From contig OX439137.1 in NCBI GenBank assembly GCA_949318235.1, forward strand, positions 3,296,537-3,360,536: DNA of 64,000 bases, in the 5' to 3' direction. The stretch is from Ecdyonurus torrentis. Its lineage: Eukaryota; Arthropoda; Insecta; Ephemeroptera; Heptageniidae. Position numbers and translations under genes: made by a program. Below the pieces are notes generated by a model. It was not told the origin of the DNA, did not search any database, and saw only the letters and a program-made list of their open reading frames with translations. How positions within the stretch are numbered: the stretch's first letter is position 1; each line of letters begins with the position of its first letter. Shown piece after piece: positions 12,657 through 24,100 of this stretch.

Positions 12657-13006
12657 TAATTAAAAATTAATTAAGGAAAAAAATTGACTTTGTAAGAAAA
12701 GTTGAAAGTAATTATGTGTATTTGTACATCAAATCTTTTTAGCAATTGTGAATTTAAAATTAAGTAAAATCTTTTTTATTTTACAGTGTTACAAAAATTG
12801 GTATACTATAAAGAAAACAATTCAATGAGTAAAATCAATGTTTTTGAGTTCATTTCAAATTTGTAATTTCCACTTGAAATATTTACCAATAGCTTTTAAT
12901 AAAAGTTCAACACCAACGTTATTGCAAGCTATTAAAAAAAATTACTAATGGTGTTAGCAAACCCTGTTATTTTGTGCTCCAAACCGAGCAACGGAACAGG
13001 GTTTAA

Positions 13007-13337
13007 GGGAGTAGGATACTGACCTTATATCTCAAAAACTAGAAGTGTTTTTGGTCTAAATTTGGTGTCATTGTGTAGCTAAGGATCACACCTAGCCATG
13101 ATAAAAATTTCATGATGTTTGACCGTCCCCAAAAAAATTATTAAAATTAACATTAAATGGGCTTAAAATTTCAAAAAATCACATAAAATTAATTTGCACA
13201 GTGACCCCCCAAAATTTTTAAGTATTTGAAATTGTTTTACGCTGAAGTATCATTGTTCAAGATTTCAGCTTTTTTTTTTTTTTTTTTTTTTGTGAGAAAA
13301 GTTTGAGTCTAATGGCTGACGTCGGTACCCTACTCCC
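13007..13337. mobile_element. GGGAGTA MITE, family B copy 2
   Basis: 331 bp, ends GGGAGTAGG and CCTACTCCC, TTAA on both sides (13003-13006, 13338-13341). Contains ATATCTCAAAAACTAGAAG near the left end and a poly-T run near the right end. Confidence 0.85.
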
Positions 13338-15160
13338 TTAACTAATATCATTATAAAATATACTGCCAAAGTGATCGTAAATGTAATTAATTAAAAGGAT
13401 GAAGGAAACTAGTAAGGGTATTATCAGAATGCATTGATCTTCTATATAGTTTCAGAGTTAAATCTTAATAAATCTCTTCCTTATGGTGACACCCTGAATT
13501 TCTGCTGTTATATCCTTTTAACTTTTTGTTTAGGCCTATATCAAGTGAAACAATTTATTTTCCTTAATAATATCATAAAGAGCTAAAAAATTAAATTTAC
13601 GTATTTTTGCTCTTACAATTTATAAAGACATTTTACTATTTTATATTTTTGTCCTCACCAAAATGCACATCTGTCAGAAAGTAATAACTTTATTATAGTA
13701 ATTATTGCCTGACTTCATTTTTCTGTTTGTGAATATGAAGTAAAAACCCTGGTTGTATGCCTCTAGCTCATTAAAAGTTTGTCATCTGGGTTGGTATGGC
13801 ATTTATCATTGAGTCCTGTTTTTTGTGGGTTGCTAAAGGCATAAATTTGCCCCTCAAACAGTTCCTAACCCCAAATCTTTCATTGAAGTGATCCCTTCTA
13901 TAGTACCAATTGGTACCAAAGGACCCAATCTAACCCTATGATTACACTGAAGCAATTTTCACTGTCTCTCAAATCTTTGTTTATGGTGAAAATATCTAAC
14001 AGGTAAAATTTGTAATAAAGCACCAAAGAGAGCATACAAATAAAATTTAAATTAAATTGTATACCTACTATAAAAATTTACTTTTCTTGCAGATGTGTCT
14101 TTAATTTTTTTACCACTTGCATTTTTTTAATTCAAAAGAGGTTTGAAAGAAAATAATGTGTGAATGAGATATATATGGGGTAAATTGAATATCAAAGATT
14201 TTTTTTTTTCATCCTATATTTAAAGAAAAGAATAAAACATCACTGTTTTACAGCAATAATTATTTCTTTCATTGAATAATAGTGTGACTAAAGAATTTTC
14301 TGTTTCAAAATGTTTATTTGTAAATTGTCATTCCAGAATTATAAAGAAAATAAATGTTTAATAATAAAATAGTGATTTTTATTTAATTTAATGATGTGAA
14401 AGAAAGAGATAGGAGAACTCATAGTGAAGATCGAGAGACGCATAGTTTGACAAAAATCTTGTACGCACAAATAAAATAGTGACACGTATGAGATAGCTTT
14501 TGGTTCTAAACTCTGAGAGAAAACTGAGTATGTGTGTGTGCCTTCTTCAGTCTGTGCAGATATAGAGAGAAACTGAAGCTATTCATTATGTGCTAGTTTT
14601 GTGTTTTGTTTGTTCCTTTGCTATCAAGATTTTTGTATTGTATTTTCACTAACAATAATTAGCATAATTACAAAATTTATGTAAATAAAATAAATATAAA
14701 TAAGTTAATTGATCAGAGGATTACATACAAGTAATATAGATCTTGTCCAAGAAAAAAATAAATTACAGAATCTACAAATAGCCCTAGCTCCTTTACAACT
14801 CACATTAGTTATGCAACTTTGTGAGTTGCAAAAAAATTCTTATTGCCAAAATTGTGGAATCAAATTCCATTAGAGTTAAAAAATTTCAAAAATAAAAATG
14901 AAATGAAAGTTAATATAAAAAAAAATCTTTAATAAATTATAAATTAATATTGAAAAAAAAAATCCATTACAAATTTAATTTTTCAAAATAAGAAAATACT
15001 TATGTCTTTTTGTATCAATTATTTTTATTTAAACTTGAAATATAAAATAATTTTCATGACTATATAGTAGTAATGTAATTATTAATGCATTGTGTATAAA
15101 ATATTATGAACCAACCGATAAGGCTATGCCTTGGTTGGATTTTGTAAAAATTGTGTGTTT

Positions 15161-15194
<34 letters not shown>

Positions 15195-16431
15195 GCTTAT
15201 TCTAAAATATTTGTATAAATAATCCAGCATCAATATCATAGAACTTCTTTAAATTATACAAGACACATTTACACATTTCCTGACATTTTTAATATAATAA
15301 TAATAATAACAGTTCTTTATTGGGTCTAGATATTATACATAATAAAAAACATGTAAATTACCCAACAGGTGATGAGAAGAAGGCAAAATGCATATACACT
15401 GGACGTGATCTCACACCATAGTATCAGAAATACTGCTTCGTCAATAAATAAACATATAGGCCTATAAATACACATTAAAAACACAAGATGAATGAATTAC
15501 ACTGGCAGGGGGGTTCTAGCCATAACAGGGGGGTAGCCATAATATTACAAATTTTGAAAGATGATTGTTAATTGATGTATATTGATTTTTAGGACTTAAG
15601 TACGTAAGTGTATAAGATTACTAACATGGTATATTCTATAACACAGTTATAGCTCCAAGCAAGAAATTTTTTCCCTATGTTAAAATTTTACTGGGCTTTT
15701 AAAGCCATTGTCCTGGATTTGAAAATCAAATGCTTAGAAAAATAAATTTAATACAAAATTGGTTCTGTTTGTTGTATTTCAAGCAAAAATTACTGCAGAT
15801 GCAAACATTTAACAAACCTTTTATTTTGTTATTTAAGGGGAAAAAATATGGTAAAGGTTATACTATAATAAAAAAAAGGTTAGTTTACATTATGAGTAAG
15901 ATGAACTGTAACATTTTAACGCAAAAAATCAGCAGAGAAATTTTTCCTTGCTGCTCGGGTTGAAATGTTACAACAAAAAACTCATTTTACTCCCTTCCCA
16001 ATAGTTGTATTTTTTCTAATTATATGTTATACACTGTAACCTTTTTATAGTCATCTTAACTAGTAACTCTATGAAGCTTGTTTAAAAGTAATAATAATTT
16101 AAATATAATTATTTCAGAAAAGTTATAAAAATGGTAGCCTATATATATAGCAGCTTAAATTTTTTATGCTGATTTCAAGTATATATTGTTAGAATTTGAC
16201 AGGCTATTTTTGTGTTGCTCTTTTTTTAAATTAGATATAGCTTGGATCTTGGATCAAAATTATAAGATAATAGTATTTTTTCTTAATTCATGCCAAAAGT
16301 TAATAGAAAAATATTGGTTCAAATTAAAGCTCATAATTTGACAATTTAGGTGTTAGTGCTTCCATCTTTTGAGTAAAATTTGTTCCAAACAATATACCTC
16401 TACAATGCAGGTAAAAGTTAAAAATGTTAAT

Positions 16432-16779
16432 CGACAACTTCACATAATCAGCACTGTCGCATGTCATATGCAAGGGTCATCACTCATCAGATTGATCACT
16501 GGCAAGGGACATCATTAGTTTTATGTTAATTTTGACCTGTTAAATGGCTTACTTTGTTAAATTGGGGGTTCTAATTTTTGAATTTCTAGCTTAAGAATTG
16601 TGAAAACACATTAAAAATAGCACATCTTCAATTAAAGTAAAAATCACACAACTCAGAAATTATTTAGGACGTGAAGAAGTAAGATCCAGTGAGATCCAAA
16701 TTAGGTGACAATTTTGCTCAAAGATCATGGTGATGATGACCCTTGCCAGTGATGTGTCGTGATTATGTGAAGTTGTCTA
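16432..16779. mobile_element. Palindromic element GACAACTTCACATAATC
   Basis: 348 bp. GACAACTTCACATAATCA ... GATTATGTGAAGTTGTC. Inner pair GATCACTGGCAAGGG / CCCTTGCCAGTGATG. A partial relative lies at about 38,395-38,520 (GATCAGTGGCAAGGGTCAT). Confidence 0.75.
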
Positions 16780-17920
16780 TTGGTGACCTCTGCAAGTATA
16801 GGCAGTTAATTATTGCTCTCAATAACGATACAACTTGAATGAGGCGTCATAACTATTGTTATGATTATATTTATGAATGCACATTTGATTTCACACAGGC
16901 ATCGCTGAAGGCACTTTAACCAGATGTTGCACTTTTGAGTTAAAAAGCTCAATTATAGATTAATAATAATAATAAATTTACTACAAATTAATGAGGTAGC
17001 TTTTTTTTTAATCATATTCAAATATTCTAGCTGTATATAACTAGTTAAAAAATATACAAAAAAAATCTATTTTCTAACTAGCTATCTAGAATATTTGGCC
17101 CCTAGTCCCAATTACTATAATTCTAATCTCTACCAACTATCTAAAATAAGCATTAGTTTTTGTTGTTGTTGTTGTTGCTTATAGTTGCCTATATAATCTC
17201 TTTGTCAATGTGCTAGAAAATTTTTCACCAAACCATGGGACTTAACTCTTCTGCACAGTTTTTTTTTTTTTTTTTTTTTTTTTTTCTTTCTATTATCTTT
17301 CTTTCAAATTTATCATTTAAATAGAAAACATTGTAAAATATGGGAGATAGTGAGAGAGATACCGTGTCTTCTAATAATCAGTTCAAATAATTACAACAAC
17401 TTATTATTTAATATTAAATTTTATTTACAGAAATTTTGATTTAAAAAAAAATACTCAAAAAAAGATAAATATACAAATTTAAAGAGTACTCGCACAGTAA
17501 AAGTATACAATATTCATAATAATAATAATAATAATAATGTTTTATAATAATAATTGAAAAAAGTTTACTATAATATTTTCTTTTAAAAGACAATAAGCAA
17601 TGAGCTAAACTAGATTTTTATTTATTAATAACAATTATATTCTAAGGGTAAATAAAGCAAGGAGTAAAATAATATTTGGATAATATCTCAACTGGTGACT
17701 GGGCAATTAGGGCACACTCTAGGGTCATATTCATGGATTTATACAAGGGATTTGGCAGCTTTTTTGGTAATCATTCCCTTATTAATGTAATTCCTCTTTT
17801 TGCTACAGAAATGTATTTAAAATGTAACAATGGCACTAGTAATGAGTTTCATTTTAAAAGGAGGTCGCTTAGGCCACAAATTGAATCGTTACAAAATTTA
17901 GAAGGTTTTTTCTATTATTA

Positions 17921-18062
17921 ATGATGCTTGTAAACCCTTTTCCCTTGCTCCACAAAAATGCGATTCCATTTAAAAAACATTAGGTGATCGTCGTTTTTTT
18001 TTTTTTTTTTTTTTTTTTTTTTGTGGTTTGGGGCACGAAAACCAGGGTTTACGAACATCATT
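17921..18062. mobile_element. Short palindrome, family E copy with poly-T
   Basis: ATGATGCTTGTAAACCC ... GGGTTTACGAACATCAT, expanded by a poly-T run of about 29 nt in the middle. Confidence 0.7.
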
Positions 18063-18122
18063 ATTGTTTACAAAAAAGTTTCCACTCTGAAGCCTAAAGG
18101 TTATATTATGCACATTAAACTT

Positions 18123-18172
18123 AATGCACTTTGACACCATAATGGTGCAATAAATAACATTGTTCAGCATAA

Positions 18173-18207
<35 letters not shown>

Positions 18208-18391
18208 TAAAATTAGTTTGTTTGTTTTTCTTGCATATTTAAAATCCTAACTCAACCTGTTAACAGCATCATTGTTCTCAAAAATTTGCTTAGTTAGTGT
18301 ATTTATAAAGTTACAAAGATGAGTAATTTTACAATGTTATTTAGTGCTGACATATGGTATCGACTTTTATATGAATGAAATAACTCTATAT
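18123..18391 (-). mobile_element. Family A MITE copy, decayed
   Basis: GTGCAATAAATAACATTGTTC ... TATCGACTTTTATATGAATG with a poly-T run in the middle. The left terminus is missing. Confidence 0.6.
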
Positions 18392-18747
18392 TAAATTTTT
18401 AAATATTTACATTTTAGTCACTTTGAGGAAAATAAATAAATAAAATATGTGTTTTTTCTTCTGTGCAGCAGGTTAGGTTGGCTTGAAATTTTTAATTATA
18501 CTGCCAAGATCTTGTATTAATTGTATCTTAATTTTTACTAGTGATACCATTAACTTGATTATAAATTACAGTACCTACTAATTACATTTCATTGATCTCC
18601 ATTTAAAAAGCATTAAAAGCATTATTTGGAGAAAGAAAAATAATAATAAAAAAAAGTTTATGAATACTATAATGCATTATCATGTATAATTAATTAGGAA
18701 AGTTTAAAACCATTTCGGTTTGAATTAATAATCAAAGAAAGGATAGG

Positions 18748-18857
18748 TAAGCTGCAACCTCTAGTTAAACCTTAGTTATCTTTTTTTAATTGTTGCAACA
18801 ATCAAAATAACAACTTAACTACGGTTTAACTATAGTTAGCGGCGCAGCTTACGGGGG
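18748..18857. mobile_element. Short palindrome GTAAGCTGC family
   Basis: GTAAGCTGCAACCTCTAG ... TATAGTTAGCGGCGCAGCTTAC. Inner pair TAAACCTTAGTT / ACTACGGTTTA. A partial relative (GGTTGCAACCTCTAGTTAAA) stands at 26,397 directly beside family C copy 2. Confidence 0.65.
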
Positions 18858-19527
18858 TAAGTTATATTTAGTTAACTTGTAAATATTTGTGTAAGCTGTG
18901 TCATCAATATTTCCACCAAGCTACGTGAGGACCTCATCGTGGTAAGGCGCTTGTTAGTTTCTCCTATCCTTTCTTTGATTAATAATACATCATCAGTATA
19001 TTTGATGGCAAAAATAGAAATTTCATTGTTAAGGGAATATTTTCTGGAAATATGGCAATACTATAGGGTCATGGCATTAAAATTTCATCAAGACAGTAAT
19101 ACGAACCTAGAACTTAATTCCAAGTGCTGAGTCACCAGTTAGGAAATACAATCCATATCTTCAATAACATGCAAAAGTTATTACGTAAAACAAAAAAATG
19201 GAATATACAACCTTAAATGATTTTAATAATATTAAAAATTATTTTTTATTGTTTGTTGCATTATAATAAAAAATTCGCTGTAAATATTGCTGGCCCAAAT
19301 AGTTAAGATTGTTAGATATAATATGTTGTGAGAGGAATATAAATATTATGTACAAAATTTACTTAACAGTTTTACTTTAGTGCAGTATGCTTTTCATTTA
19401 TCTACTTTTAGGATAATACTTTTTTTTTTTTTGGTAGTGTTTGTAAGAGTATTTTTTAATTGCTTTATTTAATTATTATTAATTAATTAAAAGAATGCTG
19501 GCTGTATCATAGTAAATAATGTTCTTT

Positions 19528-19835
19528 ATAGGGTGTGTACGCATGACGTCATTCTGAGTACTTTTCGATGCTCTTCTTGAGCAATGAATAACATTGCTCA
19601 GCATAGGACAAACGTAGTTTTTGGCTTTTTTCTTTAGTAAATTAGCTATTTTTTGGTCATTATTATTTTTCTTGCATACTGGAGGTACTAATTCAGCCTG
19701 TTAACAGTACCAATGCTCTCAAAAAAATTGCAATGTATTTTCAAACTGGCAAAATGTGCCATTTTCCTATACCGACCAATGTTATTTAGTACTCACTTAT
19801 GATGTCGACTTTAACATGAATGAAAACACGCTATA
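19528..19835 (-). mobile_element. Family A MITE copy
   Basis: ATAGGGTGTGTACGCATGAC at the left, GTCGACTTTAACATGAATG at the right. Contains TGACGTCA near the left end. Confidence 0.75.
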
Positions 19836-20089
19836 TTTTGGTAAAAAAAATCTTGCTAGTACAGAGTTAATAAACACATTATCAAGTGATAGCAATATTT
19901 ATTCAAAGATTTTTTACTGAAGATGAAAAGTCAATTTCATTTTCGCCTAACTATAGGATAACTCTTTATTATGGTAAAGCCTTTGCTGGGTTTCTCCTAT
20001 CCTTTTTCTTCAAAATTATCATACTAACCGCGATGGTTTATTTTCCATCTTATTTTCCATAATTTAATTTTAGTTGTTAATAACATTAA

Positions 20090-20470
20090 AGCCCTTGTCA
20101 ACTTACTTTTTTATTATATAGAATACTAGATTGATAATTACACCATACCTTATTATCCATGCATTAGACACCAACACGTTGATTTTGTACTTATTTTCAT
20201 TTTGACTGTTATATCACGTATCTGACGTCACAATGTACCGATGGGGTCGTGATAGGGGTAAAGAACTTGAGGGAGGGGCTTAAATTTACCACGTGACCAG
20301 AGCGGTGACTGTGATTGGCGACGGTACATTGTGACGTCAGATACGTGATACAACAGTCAAAATGAAAAAAAATACAAAATCAACGTGTTTGTGTCTAATT
20401 CCTGGATAATAAGGTATGGTAATTATCAATCTAGTATTCTAAATGATAAAAAAGTAAGTTGACAAGGGCT
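20090..20470. mobile_element. TTAA-flanked palindromic MITE, family C copy 1
   Basis: 381 bp, TTAA on both sides. Ends are AGCCCTTGTCAAC and GTTGACAAGGGCT. The arms are long, about 170 bp, and each carries GTATCTGACGTCA or its complement. The core includes a CACGTG and an inverted CCAAT (GTGATTGGCG). It ends about 490 bp from the TSG101 stop codon. Confidence 0.85.
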
Positions 20471-20957
20471 TTAAATTACTGAAAGAGAATTGGCTTTGCA
20501 ATAATTGACTACAGGTAATAATAACAATAAAAAGTATGAACACATTGATGATAAATTTCCCCTCATGTTTTGATTCAGCTTGTGTGATGTTTCATACCTG
20601 ATGCTATCTAGGCAAACTGCACCACCTTCTATATATACATCTTGGAACGACCTTAAATTTTGAATTATTTTCCATTTCAGATTATTTGCAGGGAAAAAAA
20701 TTATAGGCAATAAAGTGGATATTTAACATTATAGGAGCACTACAACAATATATTTGCTGCATTTTTTTCTTCTTAGATTGATTTTTTTTTTTTTTTTTTT
20801 TTTTTAATTTTTAACATCAAATATGAAAACAGAACTCTATTAAAATAACATAAACGTCTCTCTGTAGCTCTTACAAACACCATACCATAGCTAAATAAAA
20901 ATACAAAGCATCTCTATGACACTGAAGTAAAATGATTACAATAATCGAGATAAAAAT

Positions 20958-21144
20958 TTAGCCCGCCAATCCTGCCTTCTGCCTGCACCGATGCATGAGT
21001 GCTCTCAACATAAACTGTTTACGTGACAACGTACGCACTTGCTTCAGAAATACGTCCAAGTCAATCACGCCTTGACGTAACGCTTCTCCAAGATAGTAGA
21101 TAGCATCTTCAGTTGCTGATTCTTCAGCAAATGCATTTAGTAAC
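20958..21144 (-). CDS. TSG101: TSG101 coding exon 9 (steadiness box, stop)
   Basis: 187 nt including a TAA stop. Encodes LLNAFAEESATEDAIYYLGE, ALRQGVIDLDVFLKQVRTLS and RKQFMLRALMHRCRQKAGLAG. This is the C-terminal steadiness box that binds the ESCRT-I headpiece and controls protein stability; conservation with vertebrates is very high. The last residues (AGLAG) are shorter than human AGLSDLY. Acceptor TTTTTCAG. Confidence 0.96.
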
Positions 21145-24100
21145 CTGAAAAATAGTTAAGTATTGGCATTGGATTGGAATACAAAACTTGTAAACAAGGG
21201 GTTCAGTGAGAAATCAATTCAATAATGAAATCATAGCCCAACAATACATAAGGCATGCGCAACCCTCTTATTTTATTCAATATTAAATTAATTTCAGAAA
21301 ATAAGCCGCTGTGATTGGCTGAGAGTTGACCTAATCACAGCAGCTTTGCTTTTTTTTTTTTTTTTTAAATTACTGTAATTTAAAATTAAATAAAATAAGA
21401 CGGCTGCACAGGCCTTAACAAAATGCTAGCAGTTGTCTACGTGCTTTCTAATGGGGAAATAAGCATTTTCTATTAAATTAAAAAAAATTACTGTACAATG
21501 CAGTACAATAGGGGAGGCTCACTAGCAGCTGTGACTTCACAACAGCCTTATCCCCCCCCCCCCCCTCCTCCCCCCTCTGAGCACACAGCCATGGTTTCAG
21601 CCAAATGCAAGTAAATCCTTTGGATGCAGCCAGAGCGATATATATACATATAGTCAGGATGCCCTTTTAGAATGTGCAATAAAATCACTACTTACCTATT
21701 ATTATTTTAACATCTGCCTCAATAATAATTATCCTGTATGGTATGATAAACGATACTCACTGTTTATAAAGAGGTGCAGTTGTAGTGACTGCCTCATCTA
21801 CGTCAATGGGTTCTTGTTCTGTAAGACGAGAGAGTGCCTTGTCCAGCTCTGCCTCTTTCTCCTGCAGTACGGCAATACTCTTATCTAGTTCTGCACCTTC
21901 TCTCTCTAGTCTTGACACCAGGGTCTCCAGTCTCACTTTACCTTGGCCTAGTTCTTGGTTTGTACGACGCAGTGTCTCCAGCTCAGCGGTACCCTGTGCA
22001 AACATTAGTACGTTACTTAAGTATACTAGAAATTGAAATTCTTAAGTATTTTAGCTTCATTTAATTATTTTTTCCCCCATTGTCGAGAGGTCTTGATTGC
22101 CATGTAAATGCATATTTTGTTAGTGAGTTTTTCAACAATAATATATTTTCTTAGTTAAAACTACAGTTTGGTGTTGTTGCGAACAATATGTGTATCTTGT
22201 TTTTATGTCAAGGTAAACAATATGTGTATCTCATTTTTTTGTCACGAGAACCAATATGTGTATCTCGTTTTTTGGCTCAAGAAGCAAGAGGTGTAAGTTG
22301 TTTCCAAACGTAAGGTAGATGACGCTCGACTTAGGTACACATTAGAGAATCTTAAACAGAGAAGCGACAACCTCATGTTTTATGCAGACCCACAATACAT
22401 CTGTTTTGAAAGTTCCGCTAGAAGTACCCAAACTTTTAAGCTAAATGATTGGCTACCCACAAAATTGGAGCTATCTCAAATGGCTGAGAGAATTTTGACT
22501 GTCATTTAAGTTTGGGTAATTTTAGCGGGACTTTCTAAACAGATGTATTGCGGGTCTGCTTAAAACATGAGGTTGTCACTTCTCTGTTATGGTTCTCTAG
22601 TACTGTACACATTTTGCTTCTCATGGCAAAAAAAAAAAAAAAAAAAAAAAAAAAGATACAAGTTTTACTAACTGTGACAAATTATGACACAGGTTACACA
22701 CATATTTACAATTTTACTAGAAGAAGAGGGCAACTGAAGAAGAGGGCTGTTGCCCTCGAAACGTCTTAGTAAAATTGTAAATGTGTGTGTAAGCTGTGCC
22801 ATCAAGATTTTCACCGAGCTGCGGACCTCACCGTGGTAAGGCGCTTGTTGGTTTCTCCTATCCTTTTCTTTGATTATCAATTCAAACTGAAATGTTTTTA
22901 ACCTTTCCTAACTAATTACATGTGACAAATTATGAGATAGACATTATGCTTAACATGACAAAAAAAAAAAAAAAAAAAAAAAAAAAAAGCGAGATACACA
23001 TATTGAGTTGTTTTGTAGTAACGAAGCTGTACCTGTGAGAACTGCTCTCTGAGTCTCCTCCTCAGTTTGTCTTCCACTGCAGACAACAGAGATGCTCGAA
23101 TGTGTTCCTCTGTGATTGTACCACTGGTAGTAGAGGGACTGGCCTACAAATAAAACAAAATATATAAATGAAAAGTGCTTGACGATTTAGGAATATAAAC
23201 AAAACACCTTAAAGTACACGGAGGAAAAAAGAAAAAAAAAATCTGAGACTGGGGACTGCTAGGGTTGTTTACGCCATAAGAAATACATTGCAAATTAGAG
23301 CTTCTTGCAGTTTTTTGATTTGGCTTTAAACTTAAAAACTGCTTCAATATCAAATTTAAAAAAAAAAAAAAAAAAAAAAAAGATTACTGATCAATGATCA
23401 TTTTCTTCAGGATACCTTGATTCATCCCACTTTACATTAAAATCATAAATAGTAATTTAGTAAAAATATAATTGGCATTTTTTTTAAAGGCTAGTCCACA
23501 CTGTAAAATTAAGCTATGATGGCATAAAACTTTCATTACAAAAATATTTTATAAAATGTTTTTTTTACTGTACACAAATTTAATATCAACCAAGTTTGCT
23601 AGTGTGAAGTAGTTTGCAAAAATGAGAAATTGCCACATTTTAATCCTTAAATTTATGGTTTACGATATTCTTAACCTTCACATTTACTTACATTAGAGGT
23701 AGGTGGATATCCAGCAAAACTTGGGAAAGCTGCTTGAGGCGGTGGTTGAGAAGTACCCGTTGGATAAGGTGGGTATGCCGATCCTGCTGCTTGCGGGTAT
23801 GGTGGGTATGGAGGATAACCACCTGGCGTAGGATTGGCAGGATAACCTGGACCTTGCTGTGGATAACCTGATGCACTAGGGTAAGGTGTATTTGCAACTG
23901 GGTAAGGTGGGTATGGTGGGTAGGGGGTTGAACCAGTAGGTCTTACACCCGGCATGGGCATGGATGCTGTTAACACACAGAACAAGATATAGCTAAAGCC
24001 ATAGACCACATAAAACAACATGTGCTTTTTAATGATTAAACACGAAATGGGATATTCAAAACTGATGATAATTTTTACCAGAATGTTAATGTAGCCCCAC

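Larger units (their letters stand above)
13342..20085. other. Gene-free stretch between TMEM258 and TSG101
   Basis: Apart from the 16432 palindrome, family E (17921), family A (18123, 19528) and the 18748 palindrome with its following repeat, this is low-complexity AT-rich DNA with no coding signal I can support. Confidence 0.7.
22172..23013. mobile_element. Foldback element, family F, with nested insertions (TSG101 intron 7-8)
   Basis: TGTTGTTGCGAACAATATG at the left, GAGATACACATATTGAG at the right. Inside lie a separate palindrome (22,345-22,600) and the hammerhead-like repeat (22,716-22,900). It fills most of the 1-kb intron and stops about 18 nt before the exon 7 donor. Confidence 0.65.
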
